Shown here: one piece after another, positions 36,442 through 45,506 of the stretch
Position numbering within the stretch: the first letter of the stretch is position 1
Layout of the letters: every line of letters starts with the position of its first letter
From: Stackebrandtia endophytica
GTDB lineage: Bacteria; Actinomycetota; Actinomycetes; Mycobacteriales; Micromonosporaceae
Assembly (NCBI RefSeq): GCF_006716355.1
Contig: NZ_VFOW01000001.1
Span: 5,599,491-5,663,490, forward strand
Direction: 5' to 3'
DNA: 64,000 bases
Program-made: the position numbers and the translations under genes
Notes under the pieces: generated by a model
What the model was told of the DNA's origin: nothing
What the model saw: only the letters and a program-made list of their open reading frames with translations
Databases searched by the model: none

Positions 36442-37353
36442 GTGATTGTGTTGGATCCGCAGGAGCTGTATGAGGTGACCGGGGACGTCCCCGAGGTCGG
36501 TGCGGTGCTGCTGTGTGATTTCCGGGGCTTCATGGACGCCGGTTCGGCCGCCGAGGGAGTCACCGATCACCTTTTGGATACGTTTGAATACGAGGAGATC
36601 GCGCGGTTCGACGTTGATCAGTTGATCGACTACCGGGCGCGTCGGCCGTCGATGACCTTCGCCGCCGACCGTTGGGAGGAGTACGAGGCGCCTGAGCTGG
36701 TGGCCTACCTCCTGCGCGATGACGCCGGCCAGCCGTTCGTGCTGCTGACCGGTCACGAACCCGATTTCCAGTGGGAGCGGTTCGTCGAAGCCGTCGGACA
36801 ACTGGTCGAGCGGTGGGGGATCAGCAAAACCGTCGGCATGCACGGCATCCCGATGGGCGCACCGCACACCCGGCCGTTGGGGATCACCGCGCACGCCAGC
36901 CGGCCGGAGCTGTTGGGTGGGCGTCAATCGGTGTTCAACCGGCTTCGGGTTCCCGGCAACGTGTTGGCGTTGCTGGAGTTGCGGTTGGGAGAGGCGGGCC
37001 ACGATGCGTTGGGGTTCGCCGTTCACGTACCTCACTACCTGGCCCAGTCGGCCTACCCGGCGGCATCGGTGGCGTTGCTGGAGACGATCGCCTCGACGAC
37101 CGGGTTGGTGATTCCGTTGGAGGAGCTGCGGGAGGCCGCCCGCCAGACCGATGGCGAGGTCGACGAGCAGGTCCGTGCTTCCGCCGAGGTGACCGAGGTC
37201 GTCGAGGCTCTGGAACGGCAGTACGACATGTTCGCCGACTCGGTGGCGCGGGAGAATCTGCTCGTCGACGACGAGAGTGAACTTCCCACCGCCGATGAAC
37301 TGGGCGCCGAGTTGGAGCGTTTCCTCGCCGATCAGCGAGGCAAGGAGTCCTGA
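36442..37353 (+). CDS. PAC2-family protein
   Basis: A 303-residue protein of the PAC2 (proteasome-assembly-chaperone-like, ATP-grasp-associated) family conserved in actinobacteria. Motifs include VLLCDFRGFMDAG, DYRARRPSMTFAADRW, TVGMHGIPMGAPHTRPLG and VHVPHYLAQSAYPAASVAL. The role in bacteria is not settled. GGAGG precedes the GTG at 36442; GTG 36448 is a close alternative. Stands alone between PAP2 and the LysR gene. Confidence 0.87.
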   Translation: MIVLDPQELYEVTGDVPEVGAVLLCDFRGFMDAGSAAEGVTDHLLDTFEYEEIARFDVDQLIDYRARRPSMTFAADRWEEYEAPELVAYLLRDDAGQPFVLLTGHEPDFQWERFVEAVGQLVERWGISKTVGMHGIPMGAPHTRPLGITAHASRPELLGGRQSVFNRLRVPGNVLALLELRLGEAGHDALGFAVHVPHYLAQSAYPAASVALLETIASTTGLVIPLEELREAARQTDGEVDEQVRASAEVTEVVEALERQYDMFADSVARENLLVDDESELPTADELGAELERFLADQRGKES

Positions 37354-37390
37354 CGGCCGAGGGGGCTGCGGCCGAAATCCGGTGTGTCGG

Positions 37391-38281
37391 CTATCGGGTG
37401 GCTTCCAGGTGCTCGATGAGGATGCGTCGAAGTTCCTGGGCCGCGCGCGTGGGGGCGACGTCCTTGCGGTGCGCGACCGCGATCGACCGCTGCAATCCGG
37501 GTCGTTCGAACGGTGTGACCCGCAGTCCCGATCGGGCCGCGACCATGTGCGGCACCACGGCCATGCCGAGTCCGGCTCGTACGAATCCGAGGACGGCGTC
37601 CATCTCGCCGCCTTCGACGGTGAAGGTGGGTTCGAACCCGGCCACCCGGCAGGCGGCGGTCGTGAACTCGCGCAGGTCGTAGCCCTGTCGGAACATCACG
37701 AGGGGTTGGTCGCGAAGGTCGTCGACCCGGATGCGGCCGCGCCGTACCGGGGCGGGGTGGTCGGGGGTCGACACCACCACGAGTTCCTCGCGAAGCAGTT
37801 CGGTGGCCGCCAGTGCGGGCACCACGCCGCGTTGCGGGGTGATGATGAGCGCCAGGTCCAGTTCTCCGCCGGCGAGGGTGCGGATGAGGTTCTGTGAACC
37901 GTTCTCCTCGATGTGCAGTTCGACCTTGGGGTAGGTGTCGTGGAAGCGGCGTAGGACGTCGGGGACGAGGGTGGCGCACAGGCTGGGGGTGGCGCCGAGG
38001 CGGACCCGTCCCCGATTCAGATGTACGGCGTCGGCGACTTCGCGTCGTGCCGTGTCGGTGTCGGCGAGGATGCGCCGCGCCAACGGAAGCAGCGCCTCCC
38101 CGGCGTCGGTGAGGGTGATGTTTCCCCTGGCGCGGTGGAACAGTTCGGTGCCCAGGTCAGCTTCGAGGCTGCGGATCTGTTGGGACAGTGACGGCTGCGC
38201 CACGTGCAGTAGTTCGGCGGCTCGGGTGAAGTGCCTTGTGTCACAGACGGTGACGAAGGAACGGAGTTGGTTTAGCTGCAC
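37391..38281 (-). CDS. LysR-family transcriptional regulator, divergent from sdhCAB
   Basis: A 296-residue LysR regulator: N-terminal winged HTH (LRSFVTVCDTRHFTRAAELL, VAQPSLSQQIRSLEADLG) and a C-terminal periplasmic-binding-like effector domain. The GTG at 38281 gives the canonical VQLNQLRSFV start; the longer frame lies in the promoter. It faces sdhC across 83 nt containing two dyads, including ATAG-N7-CTAT with LysR T-N11-A form. Regulation of itself and of succinate dehydrogenase is the natural inference. Confidence 0.9.
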   Translation of the reverse strand: MQLNQLRSFVTVCDTRHFTRAAELLHVAQPSLSQQIRSLEADLGTELFHRARGNITLTDAGEALLPLARRILADTDTARREVADAVHLNRGRVRLGATPSLCATLVPDVLRRFHDTYPKVELHIEENGSQNLIRTLAGGELDLALIITPQRGVVPALAATELLREELVVVSTPDHPAPVRRGRIRVDDLRDQPLVMFRQGYDLREFTTAACRVAGFEPTFTVEGGEMDAVLGFVRAGLGMAVVPHMVAARSGLRVTPFERPGLQRSIAVAHRKDVAPTRAAQELRRILIEHLEATR

Positions 38282-38290
38282 GCTCAAATG

Positions 38291-38305
38291 ATAGGCATTG
38301 GCTAT
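38291..38305. promoter_or_regulatory. LysR-type operator ATAG-N7-CTAT
   Basis: ATAGGCATTGGCTAT, a perfect 4-bp-arm dyad with T-N11-A, 10 nt upstream of the LysR start codon. Position is typical of an autoregulatory LysR recognition site. Confidence 0.6.
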
Positions 38306-38313
38306 CGAAACCA

Positions 38314-38330
38314 CAAAGATCATGTCTTTG
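38314..38330. promoter_or_regulatory. Second dyad CAAAGA-N5-TCTTTG
   Basis: A perfect 6-bp-arm dyad, 9 nt downstream of the ATAG-N7-CTAT site and overlapping the -35 of sdhC. It may be an activation half-site for the LysR protein or a site for another regulator. Confidence 0.55.
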
Positions 38331-38356
38331 ACGAAATGACCCGCGCTTTTTAGCAT
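38328..38356 (+). promoter_or_regulatory. sdhC promoter
   Basis: TTGACG (38328-38333), 17-nt spacer, TAGCAT (38351-38356). The sdhC ATG is at 38365, 8 nt after the -10, so the transcript is probably leaderless. Confidence 0.7.
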
Positions 38357-38364
38357 CGGGATTC

Positions 38365-39108
38365 ATGGCCCTAGATACCCGGGGAAAGAACCCGGTCACG
38401 AAAACCACGCCGAAGAAGTCGGCTTCGAAACGCGCGGGTCGCCCCGCCGCGCTGTGGCAGTCAACGATCGGCAAGAAGGTGATCATGGCGGTCACCGGAC
38501 TGGTCATGATCGGTTACCTTCTGGCGCACATGGTCGGGAACCTGAAGGTGTTCTCCGGCGCGGAGAGCTTCAACGACTACTCGCACTGGCTGCGTGAGCT
38601 GGGATCCCCGGTGCTGCCCAACTCGGGCTTCCTGTGGATCATGCGGGTCCTGCTGGTGGTCAGCGTCGTCGCGCACATCGTGGCGGCGGTGCAGTTGACC
38701 AAGCGCAACGTCGCCGGGCAACCCAAGACGCAGTCGAAGAAGCGACTCGGCGGAACCTACATCGCGTTCACCATGCGTTCGGGCGGCATCGTGTTGGCCC
38801 TGTTCGTGATCTGGCATCTGCTGGACCTCACGACGCTGACGGTCAACGAGCGCGCCGAGGTCGGACATCCCTACGAGAACCTCGTGGCCACGTTCAGCAC
38901 CTGGTACGGCAACGTGATCTACATCGCGGCGCTGGTGGCGTTGGGTCTGCACCTGCGTCACGGAATCTGGTCGGCGGCCCAGACCCTGGGTGTGGGTACG
39001 GCTCGCCGCAACCTGGCGGTGCGCGCGGGAGCGAATCTGGTGGCCTTGGCTATTTCCGGCGGTTTCATCCTGATCCCGTTGGCAGTGATGACGGGAGTGG
39101 TGAGTTAA
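38365..39108 (+). CDS. sdhC: Succinate dehydrogenase cytochrome b subunit
   Basis: A 247-residue membrane anchor with about five membrane segments and histidines in ...[37 protein letters not shown] and GLHLRHGIW placed for two b hemes. This is the single-anchor type found with a fused SdhC/D, as in Bacillus and many actinobacteria. A Lys-rich N-terminal tail of ~30 residues precedes it. There is no ribosome binding site, in line with a leaderless mRNA. First gene of sdhCAB. Confidence 0.94.
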   Translation: MALDTRGKNPVTKTTPKKSASKRAGRPAALWQSTIGKKVIMAVTGLVMIGYLLAHMVGNLKVFSGAESFNDYSHWLRELGSPVLPNSGFLWIMRVLLVVSVVAHIVAAVQLTKRNVAGQPKTQSKKRLGGTYIAFTMRSGGIVLALFVIWHLLDLTTLTVNERAEVGHPYENLVATFSTWYGNVIYIAALVALGLHLRHGIWSAAQTLGVGTARRNLAVRAGANLVALAISGGFILIPLAVMTGVVS

Positions 39109-39110
39109 CG

Positions 39111-41051
39111 ATGAGCGGTATCGGTGAATACACCGTCGGCGATCCCATCGCCGACGCCAAGGCGCCGGGTGGACCGGTCGAGAAGCGGTGGGAGCGTCGC
39201 CGTTTCGAGGCCAAACTGGTCAACCCGGCCAACAAGCGCAAGCTGTCGGTGATCGTGGTGGGCACCGGCCTGGCCGGTGGCGCGGCCGCGGCCACGTTGG
39301 GGGAGCTGGGTTACCAGGTCAAGAGCTACTGTTACCAGGATTCGCCGCGGCGGGCGCACTCCATCGCCGCGCAGGGTGGGATCAACGCCGCCAAGAACTA
39401 CCGCAACGACGGCGACAGTGTGCACCGGTTGTTCTACGACACGGTCAAGGGCGGGGACTTCCGTGCACGTGAGTCCAATGTGCACCGCCTCGCCGAGGTG
39501 TCGGTGGAGATCATCGACCAGTGCGTGGCGCAGGGTGTGCCGTTCGCCCGCGAGTACGGCGGTCTGCTGGACACCCGCTCCTTCGGCGGCGCACAGGTGT
39601 CGCGCACCTTCTACGCCCGTGGCCAGACGGGCCAGCAGCTGCTGCTGGGGGCGTACCAGGCGCTGGAGCGTCAGATCGCGGCCGGAACCGTCGAGATGTT
39701 CGACCGGCACGAGATGCTCGAACTGATCGTCGTGGACGGTCGGGCGCGAGGCATCGTGGTGCGCGACCTGGTCAGCGGCACGGTCACCACCGAGTACGCC
39801 GACGCGGTCGTGTTGGCATCCGGTGGCTACGGCAACGTGTTCTTCCTGTCGACCAACGCCAAGGGCTGCAACGTCACCGCGACCTGGCGGGCCCACCGCA
39901 AGGGCGCGTTGTTCGCCAACCCCTGCTACACCCAGATTCACCCCACCTGCATCCCGGTCGCCGGCGACCACCAGTCGAAGCTCACCCTGATGTCGGAGTC
40001 GTTGCGCAACGACGGTCGGGTGTGGGTCCCCAAGAAGCCGGGCGACGGCCGGGCCCCCGGGGACATCCCCGAAGACGAGCGCGACTACTACCTGGAGCGC
40101 ATCTACCCGTCGTTCGGCAACCTGGTTCCCCGCGACATCGCCTCCCGCGCCGCCAAGAACGTCTGCGATTCCGGACTGGGTGTGGGCTCCTCCGGGTTGG
40201 GCGTCTACCTGGACTTCGCCGACGCGATCGGCCGCCTGGGCCGCGACGCCGTGGAAGCCAAGTACGGCAACCTGTTCGAGATGTACGAACGCATCACCGG
40301 TGAGAACCCGTACGAGATGCCGATGCGCATCTACCCGGCGGTGCACTACACCATGGGTGGCCTGTGGGTCGACTACGACCTGCAGTCGAACATCCCCGGC
40401 CTGTTCGTGATCGGTGAGGCCAACTTCTCCGACCACGGTGCCAACCGACTGGGCGCCTCGGCACTGATGCAGGGCCTGGCAGACGGCTACTTCGTCCTGC
40501 CCAACACCATCAGCGACTACCTGTCGGCCGGTCCGTTCGAGAAGCTCTCCGACGACCACCCCGATGTGGTGGCGACCCGTGACCAGGTCACCGACCGCAT
40601 CGAGAAGCTGCTGGCCGTCAACGGTGACCGCACCGTTGACTCCTTCCACCGCGAACTCGGCCACATCATGTGGGAGTACTGCGGAATGGAACGCACCGAC
40701 GCCGGTCTGCGCAAGGCCATCGGCTTGATCCGCGACCTGAAGACGGAGTTCTGGCAGCGCGTCAAGGTTCCCGGGCAGGGCGCCGAGTTCAACCAGTCAT
40801 TGGAGCGGGCCGGCCGGGTCGCCGACTTCTTCGAACTGGCCGAACTGATGTGTGTGGACGCGTTGCACCGCACCGAATCCTGCGGCGGACACTTCCGCGG
40901 CGAAAGCCAGACCGAGGACGGCGAAGCCAGGCGTGACGACGAGAACTTCTCGTACGTCGCGGCGTGGGAGTTCGGTGACGACCAGCCCACCCTGCATCGC
41001 GAAGACCTCGAATTCGAGTACGTCAAGCCGACCCAGCGGAGCTACAAATGA
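39111..41051 (+). CDS. sdhA: Succinate dehydrogenase flavoprotein subunit
   Basis: Catalytic subunit oxidising succinate to fumarate. The 646-residue protein has the FAD-binding [38 protein letters not shown] with the flavinylation-type histidine, [20 protein letters not shown] region (seen as [13 protein letters not shown]), and [17 protein letters not shown]. The start at 39111 is 2 nt after sdhC; the longer frame upstream is a shadow. It overlaps sdhB by 4 nt. Confidence 0.97.
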   Translation: MSGIGEYTVGDPIADAKAPGGPVEKRWERRRFEAKLVNPANKRKLSVIVVGTGLAGGAAAATLGELGYQVKSYCYQDSPRRAHSIAAQGGINAAKNYRNDGDSVHRLFYDTVKGGDFRARESNVHRLAEVSVEIIDQCVAQGVPFAREYGGLLDTRSFGGAQVSRTFYARGQTGQQLLLGAYQALERQIAAGTVEMFDRHEMLELIVVDGRARGIVVRDLVSGTVTTEYADAVVLASGGYGNVFFLSTNAKGCNVTATWRAHRKGALFANPCYTQIHPTCIPVAGDHQSKLTLMSESLRNDGRVWVPKKPGDGRAPGDIPEDERDYYLERIYPSFGNLVPRDIASRAAKNVCDSGLGVGSSGLGVYLDFADAIGRLGRDAVEAKYGNLFEMYERITGENPYEMPMRIYPAVHYTMGGLWVDYDLQSNIPGLFVIGEANFSDHGANRLGASALMQGLADGYFVLPNTISDYLSAGPFEKLSDDHPDVVATRDQVTDRIEKLLAVNGDRTVDSFHRELGHIMWEYCGMERTDAGLRKAIGLIRDLKTEFWQRVKVPGQGAEFNQSLERAGRVADFFELAELMCVDALHRTESCGGHFRGESQTEDGEARRDDENFSYVAAWEFGDDQPTLHREDLEFEYVKPTQRSYK

Positions 41052-41794
41052 AACTCAACCTACGAATCTGGCGGCAGGCCGGGCTCGCCCACCGCGGCGA
41101 AATGGTCACCTACGTGCTCGAGGACGTCTCCCCGGACATGTCGTTCCTGGAGATGTTGGACGTCCTCAACGAGCGGCTCACGCTCGACGGTGAGGACCCC
41201 ATCGCGTTCGACCACGACTGCCGTGAGGGCATCTGCGGCATGTGCTCGCTGACCATCGACGGTCAACCGCACGGCCCGGAGAAGGCCACGACCGCCTGTC
41301 AGCTGCACATGCGGCACTACAAGGACGGCGACACCATCACCATCGAACCATGGCGCGCCAAGGCGTTCCCGGTGGTGAAGGACCTGGTCGTCGACCGGTC
41401 GGGCTTCGACAACGTGATCGCCGCCGGCGGTTACATCTCCGCCCCGACCGGAGCCGCGCCCGACGCCCACTCCATGCCGGTGCCCAAGGCCGACGCCGAC
41501 GCCGCGTTCGAGAACGCGGCCTGCATCGGGTGCGGTGCCTGCGTCGCCGCCTGTCCCAACGGTTCGGCGATGCTGTTCACCGCAGCCAAGGTCGTGCACC
41601 TCAACACGCTGCCGCAGGGTGAGGCCGAACGGCAGACCCGAGTTCTCGACATGGTCGATGCGATGGACGACGCCGGGTTCGGCGGCTGCACCCTCACCGG
41701 GGAATGTGCCACCGCCTGCCCGAAGGGCATCCCGCTGGAGAGCATCAGCACCTTGAACCGCGAGTACCTGAAGGCGTCGCTGAAGCGAGTCTGA
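41048..41794 (+). CDS. sdhB: Succinate dehydrogenase iron-sulfur subunit
   Basis: Carries electrons from FAD to the quinone site. The 248-residue protein contains ligands for three clusters: [19 protein letters not shown] with a later Cys (TTACQLH) for [2Fe-2S], [14 protein letters not shown], and [15 protein letters not shown]. It ends the sdhCAB operon, followed by a strong terminator. Confidence 0.97.
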   Translation: MKLNLRIWRQAGLAHRGEMVTYVLEDVSPDMSFLEMLDVLNERLTLDGEDPIAFDHDCREGICGMCSLTIDGQPHGPEKATTACQLHMRHYKDGDTITIEPWRAKAFPVVKDLVVDRSGFDNVIAAGGYISAPTGAAPDAHSMPVPKADADAAFENAACIGCGACVAACPNGSAMLFTAAKVVHLNTLPQGEAERQTRVLDMVDAMDDAGFGGCTLTGECATACPKGIPLESISTLNREYLKASLKRV

Positions 41795-41807
41795 TCGTCG
41801 AAGCCAT

Positions 41808-41842
41808 CGATGGGGGAGCGTGCCCGGCACGCTCCCCCATCG
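41808..41842 (+). terminator. Terminator after sdhB
   Basis: A perfect 16-bp stem (CGATGGGGGAGCGTGC) with a 3-nt loop, followed by TTTCGG, 13 nt after the sdhB stop. Confidence 0.88.
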
Positions 41843-41890
41843 TTTCGGCCTGACGGCTCGAAGACGACGAAACCACCTAGGCTGGTCATC

Positions 41891-43057
41891 GTGACCGATA
41901 TCGACGACACCGACGAGGTGCTGGGCGCGGTGAGTACCGCGGTGCTGGCGGTGACCCGGCATCTGTCGGTGGCCGAGGTCCTGGAGGTCATCGTTCGATC
42001 GGCGCGCCGATTGCTGGGCGCCCGCTATGCCGCCCTGGGTATCCCCGATGACGAGGGTGGGTTCGCCGAGTTCATCGCCGACGGCGTATCGGATCGACAG
42101 CGGGAGCGGATCGGCCCGCTTCCCCGGCAGCACGGCATGTTGGCGGCGTTGCTCCGTGGCGGCGAGACCATTCGGGTCCCCGACATCCAGGCCGACCCCC
42201 GGTTCGGTTGGTGGCCCAAGGCTCATCCGGTCATGTCGGGGTTTCTCGGCGTACCGATCGTCGACGGTGACGACGTCGTCGGCATCGTGTTCCTGGCCAA
42301 CAAGATCAGTGGCTCCGAGTTCGACGAACGCGACGAGCGGATCCTCACCCTGTTCGCCGCCCATGCCGCGATCGCACTGGCCAATGCCCGACTCTACGAG
42401 CGCAGCCTGGAGCTGTCGGTGGTGGAGGAACGCAATCGGCTGGCTCGCGAGCTGCACGACGTGGTCGCTCAACAGTTGTTCTCACTGCGGCTGACCGCGC
42501 GCAGCGCGGCCGCGTTGTTGGAGACCCGACCCGCCGAGGCGGCCCGGCTGTTGGAGCGGGTGGAGGAGCTGTCGGGAACGGCGATCGACGAACTGCGATC
42601 GGTGATCGTGGAACTGCGTCCGGCCGAATTGGACTCCAGTGGACTGGTCGACACGGTTCGCAAGTTCGTCGAACTGGCCGGCCGCACCCACGGGGTGACG
42701 ACGGAGTTCTCCGCCGAGGGGGAGCTCCTCCTGAGCCGCGCCGGTGAGGTGGAGGTGCTGCGCATGGTCCAGGAAGCCGTTCACAATGCCCTGCGTCACG
42801 CCCGCGCCGACCTGGTCACCGTGGCGCTCCGCGGCGGGGAGAGCATCGTCATGACCGTCGGCGACAACGGTGAGGGGTTCGATCCGCAGTCCGGCACACC
42901 GCGCGGCCTGGGACTGTTGTCGATGACCGAACGTACCGAACGCCTGGGCGGGCGGATCGACATCGATGCGCGGCCCGGTGAGGGAACCACCGTGACCGTG
43001 ACGATCCCCTGTGAACAGCCCACCGCCCGACAGGCCTCTATCGAAGGTGAATCGTGA
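41891..43057 (+). CDS. GAF-domain sensor histidine kinase (NarL/DesK-type)
   Basis: A 388-residue soluble kinase. A GAF domain spans about residues 20-170. The HisKA_3 phosphoacceptor is His189 in RNRLARELHDVVAQQL, and the ATPase domain has VQEAVHNALRHA, VGDNGEGFDPQ and RGLGLLSMTERTERLGG. No membrane segment, so it senses a cytosolic signal, perhaps redox or a gas as in related GAF kinases. The GTG at 41891 is 7 nt after TAGGCT and has no ribosome binding site, so a leaderless message is likely; the upstream frame crosses the terminator. It overlaps the response regulator by 4 nt. Confidence 0.92.
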   Translation: MTDIDDTDEVLGAVSTAVLAVTRHLSVAEVLEVIVRSARRLLGARYAALGIPDDEGGFAEFIADGVSDRQRERIGPLPRQHGMLAALLRGGETIRVPDIQADPRFGWWPKAHPVMSGFLGVPIVDGDDVVGIVFLANKISGSEFDERDERILTLFAAHAAIALANARLYERSLELSVVEERNRLARELHDVVAQQLFSLRLTARSAAALLETRPAEAARLLERVEELSGTAIDELRSVIVELRPAELDSSGLVDTVRKFVELAGRTHGVTTEFSAEGELLLSRAGEVEVLRMVQEAVHNALRHARADLVTVALRGGESIVMTVGDNGEGFDPQSGTPRGLGLLSMTERTERLGGRIDIDARPGEGTTVTVTIPCEQPTARQASIEGES

Positions 43058-43695
43058 CGACCGAGACAGCCGAACAGGATCAGTCGGTATCGGTGTTGAT
43101 CGCCGACGATCATCCGGTGGTGCGGCAGGGGTTGCGCACGTTCCTGGAGCTGCAACCCGGCCTACGGATCGTCGGCGAAGCCGCCGACGGAGACGAGACC
43201 CTGCAACACATCGAGAAGCTTCACCCCGACGTCGTGCTGCTGGACCTGCACATGCCGGGCCGGTCGGGTCAGGAGGTGTTGGCCGTCCTGGCCGAACGCG
43301 GTGATCCCGCTCGGGTGATCGTGCTGACCTCGGTCACCGATTCACGCGAGGTGGCGCCGGCGATACAGGCCGGTGCCGCCGGGTTCCTCTACAAGGACGT
43401 CGATCCTGATTCTCTGGCTCGGGCGATTCGGTCGGTCCATGAGGGACAGGTCCTGTTCGCGCCGGGTGCGGTGGCGGCCATGGCGGCGGGTCCGGCACCG
43501 CAACTGTCCCAGCTGACCGATCGGGAACGACAGGTGCTGTCGCTGGTTGCGGCGGGTCTGTCGAACCGGCAGATCTCGACCCGTCTGACGGTGGCCGAGA
43601 AGACCGTCAAAACCCACCTGTCGAGCATCTTCCGCAAACTCGGGGTCACCGACCGCACCCAGGCGGCCCTGTACGCGGTACGACATGGTCTCTAG
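43054..43695 (+). CDS. NarL/LuxR-family response regulator
   Basis: A 213-residue regulator paired with the preceding kinase. The receiver domain has the phosphoacceptor Asp64 in DVVLLDLHMPGRSG, acidic residues in IADDHPVVRQGL, and the switch region VIVLTSV. The C-terminal LuxR HTH reads LTDREREVL-like (LTDRERQVLSLVA), then LSNRQISTRLTVAEKTVKTH. Target genes are unknown. Confidence 0.95.
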   Translation: MTTETAEQDQSVSVLIADDHPVVRQGLRTFLELQPGLRIVGEAADGDETLQHIEKLHPDVVLLDLHMPGRSGQEVLAVLAERGDPARVIVLTSVTDSREVAPAIQAGAAGFLYKDVDPDSLARAIRSVHEGQVLFAPGAVAAMAAGPAPQLSQLTDRERQVLSLVAAGLSNRQISTRLTVAEKTVKTHLSSIFRKLGVTDRTQAALYAVRHGL

Positions 43696-43783
43696 CGGGT
43701 CGCCGACCTTGTTTGCGTGCATGCCCTGCCCGTCTGGGTAGTACAGCAGCAGGTTTAACGACGGCCCCTCAAGGAGCTCCGGT

Positions 43784-44008
43784 ATGTGCCGACTGCCCGG
43801 CGTCGCTGCGAATCCACTCGCCTGGAGAACCGCTCGCTTAGTCGTGAATGGAATGTTCGCTGTGCCGCACATTCAGGACGTGAACGATCTGTTGACCGAG
43901 GTAATACCCGGGGCACAACGGATCGACATGCCCGACACCGGCCACTCTCCGCCTCTGGAACGGCCGGTGGAGAGTACCGCCATTCAAGCGGGCTTCGCGT
44001 CGGGTTGA
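43784..44008 (+). pseudogene. Degraded alpha/beta-hydrolase C-terminal fragment
   Basis: The 74-codon frame reads RLVVNGMFAVPHIQDVNDLL then TEVIPGAQRIDMPDTGHSPP and LERPVES, the typical last third of an alpha/beta hydrolase: the acidic-residue strand, a helix and the catalytic-histidine loop (GH-PPLE). The N-terminal two thirds, the GxSxG nucleophile and a convincing start are missing; the sequence from 43696 to 43830 shows no hydrolase similarity in any frame. I read it as a relic. The rest of the 390-bp gap holds nothing else I can support. Confidence 0.6.
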
Positions 44009-44086
44009 GCGGACTCCCTCCGGCGAGGGAGCCGAACCCCGCCGCCGGGTGAGGAGAACCGGGCTCGGAATTCGCACCATGGAGTC

Positions 44087-44548
44087 ATGAAGCGACCAAT
44101 TCTTCCCATCATGACCGCCGCGGCCGGTGCCGTCGCCTACTCCGTGTCCAAAGTCGACCTCGCATTCCGTGGTGAACTGGGAATGCCGGGATTCCCGGCG
44201 CCTCGGGCCGCCTACGACAGTTACGAGCCGTTCTCCGGCCAACTGTCCAATGCGGCCATGGGCGTGCTGCTGGTCCTGCTGATCCTTGCGTTGGCTCGAC
44301 TGCCGACCAACCGGTGGGCGCGTCGAGCGCTGTTGATCGGCAACGGCGTGGCCGTCACCGTGATCGGGCTCGGCGTCGCCGGGTTCGCCGTTCGTGCGAC
44401 CGGGGCGGTGCCCTGGCTGGGTGCACCCGCCGACGGTGCGGCCGCCTGGATCGCCTTGGCGGTGGGTGCGCTGTGGACGGTGGCCTGGTCGGTGGCGATT
44501 CGTAGGGCGGCCCGGTCCCGGTCGGCGAGTGCCGTGGAGGCCGGTTGA
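44087..44548 (+). CDS. Small membrane protein
   Basis: A 153-residue protein with four membrane segments (about 5-22, 55-76, 82-105, 116-140) and a conserved-looking extracytoplasmic stretch SKVDLAFRGELGMPGFPAPR. I do not recognise a defined family. It is convergent with the 70-residue gene, with a hairpin between them. Confidence 0.68.
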   Translation: MKRPILPIMTAAAGAVAYSVSKVDLAFRGELGMPGFPAPRAAYDSYEPFSGQLSNAAMGVLLVLLILALARLPTNRWARRALLIGNGVAVTVIGLGVAGFAVRATGAVPWLGAPADGAAAWIALAVGALWTVAWSVAIRRAARSRSASAVEAG

Positions 44549-44576
44549 GAACCGGGCCGATGTGATCTGACGTCAT

Positions 44577-44615
44577 CGCCGGTCGGCACCGGATGTGGCC
44601 CGGCGCCGACCGGCG
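44577..44615. terminator. Bidirectional hairpin between convergent genes
   Basis: An 11-bp perfect stem (CGCCGGTCGGC with GCCGACCGGCG) and 17-nt loop, lying between the stops at 44548 and 44619. TGTTC follows on the plus strand. Confidence 0.6.
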
Positions 44616-44618
44616 TGT

Positions 44619-44831
44619 TCACTCCCGGCCGGGAGCCGCCGATGTCTCGGGCACCTCGACGATGCGCCATTCCCCGACGGGTTGGTACTCGGAGTTGTTC
44701 ACCATGGATCCGTCGCCGGGCTTGAGGTCGTAGTGCTCCATGTTGCCGCCCCAGAAACGAAGGATGCGTCCCAGTTCCTTGTCGGCGTCGTCGACGAACC
44801 GATCCATGTCGACCTCGAGCACGAACTTCAT
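44619..44831 (-). CDS. Conserved hypothetical protein, 70 residues
   Basis: A small soluble protein: MKFVLEVDMDRFVDDADKEL, GRILRFWGGNMEHYDLKPGD and a C-terminal YQPVGEWRIVEV. Similar short proteins occur in actinobacteria, without known function. AGGAGG lies 6 nt before the ATG at 44831, which rules out the in-frame ATG at 44864. A 30-bp dyad sits 23 nt upstream. Confidence 0.75.
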   Translation of the reverse strand: MKFVLEVDMDRFVDDADKELGRILRFWGGNMEHYDLKPGDGSMVNNSEYQPVGEWRIVEVPETSAAPGRE

Positions 44832-44853
44832 GTTGCCTCCTGAATGTGGTATC

Positions 44854-44883
44854 GGGACCTTCAATCATGTCATTGAACGTCCC
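44854..44883. promoter_or_regulatory. 30-bp palindrome upstream of the 70-residue gene
   Basis: GGGAC-C-TTCAAT, 6-nt centre CATGTC, ATTGAA-C-GTCCC: the two arms match except for one C opposite C. The AT-rich inner arms in a GC-rich region suggest an operator or promoter element rather than a terminator. Confidence 0.55.
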
Positions 44884-44997
44884 AGTGAGACTTCTACGCA
44901 CAATGCAGCTGACACCAATGAATAAGTCTCAAACAGCAGTGATGGCGATGATCGGTCGGTGGACCACTCGCCGACGGCGCCTCGATAGGCTGATGCG

Positions 44998-45408
44998 ATG
45001 CATGTGAATGTCGCCGGACGTCCACCGGCCCCCGTTCTCGTCGCGTCGGCTGTGGTGGGGACGGTCGCGCTCGTCTGCCTGGCGACGACGGTTTATCGGC
45101 TGCTGTTTCGGGACATGTCCGAAGCGTTGTTCCCATTGGCGGGACTTGGTGGATCGCTGGTGTTGATCATGGCGATGTGGCAACGGCGACGGTTCGCCCG
45201 GCCGGTCGTGATCATCCTGGCGGTGGCGGGGGTGTTGGCGGCGCTGTCGCTGACGGATCAGGTCGGTGGATTGGGAACCCTGGTGGCGATCCCCGCTCTG
45301 TTGGTGATCTATCTGGTCAGTTCGCCGCCCAGTTCGCGAGTGTGGTTCGCGCCGTCGCGCGGCCCGGCGGGGGAGCCGAGCGGTAGCACCGACAGAGAGG
45401 CGGAGTAG
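44998..45408 (+). CDS. Small membrane protein
   Basis: A 136-residue protein with four membrane segments (about 13-34, 42-60, 68-86, 90-107) and a Pro/Ser-rich cytoplasmic tail. Family not recognised. TAGGCT ends 6 nt before the ATG at 44998, and there is no ribosome binding site, so the mRNA is probably leaderless. It lies 98 nt before the hydroxyproline operon. Confidence 0.68.
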   Translation: MHVNVAGRPPAPVLVASAVVGTVALVCLATTVYRLLFRDMSEALFPLAGLGGSLVLIMAMWQRRRFARPVVIILAVAGVLAALSLTDQVGGLGTLVAIPALLVIYLVSSPPSSRVWFAPSRGPAGEPSGSTDREAE

Positions 45409-45471
45409 TCGTTGTATCTCGATGTCGAGGCATTCGCCATGATCGGCCCCTGAAAAACCAGGCAATGAAGG

Positions 45472-45500
45472 CTGGACAACTCAATAAGGTGTGACATACT
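45472..45500 (+). promoter_or_regulatory. Probable promoter of the hydroxyproline operon
   Basis: CTGGAC (45472-45477), 17-nt spacer, CATACT (45495-45500), then 6 nt to the GTG start of the first gene. Weak -35 but correct spacing; the message would be leaderless. Confidence 0.45.
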
Positions 45501-45506
45501 ACTGCC

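Noticed and set aside
37354..37390. CGGCCG repeats between PAC2 and LysR stops considered as a terminator
   Set aside because: Six-base palindromic words in GC-rich DNA are expected by chance and no T run follows.
39105..40664. 519-codon minus-strand frame opposite sdhA
   Set aside because: Antisense shadow of sdhA.
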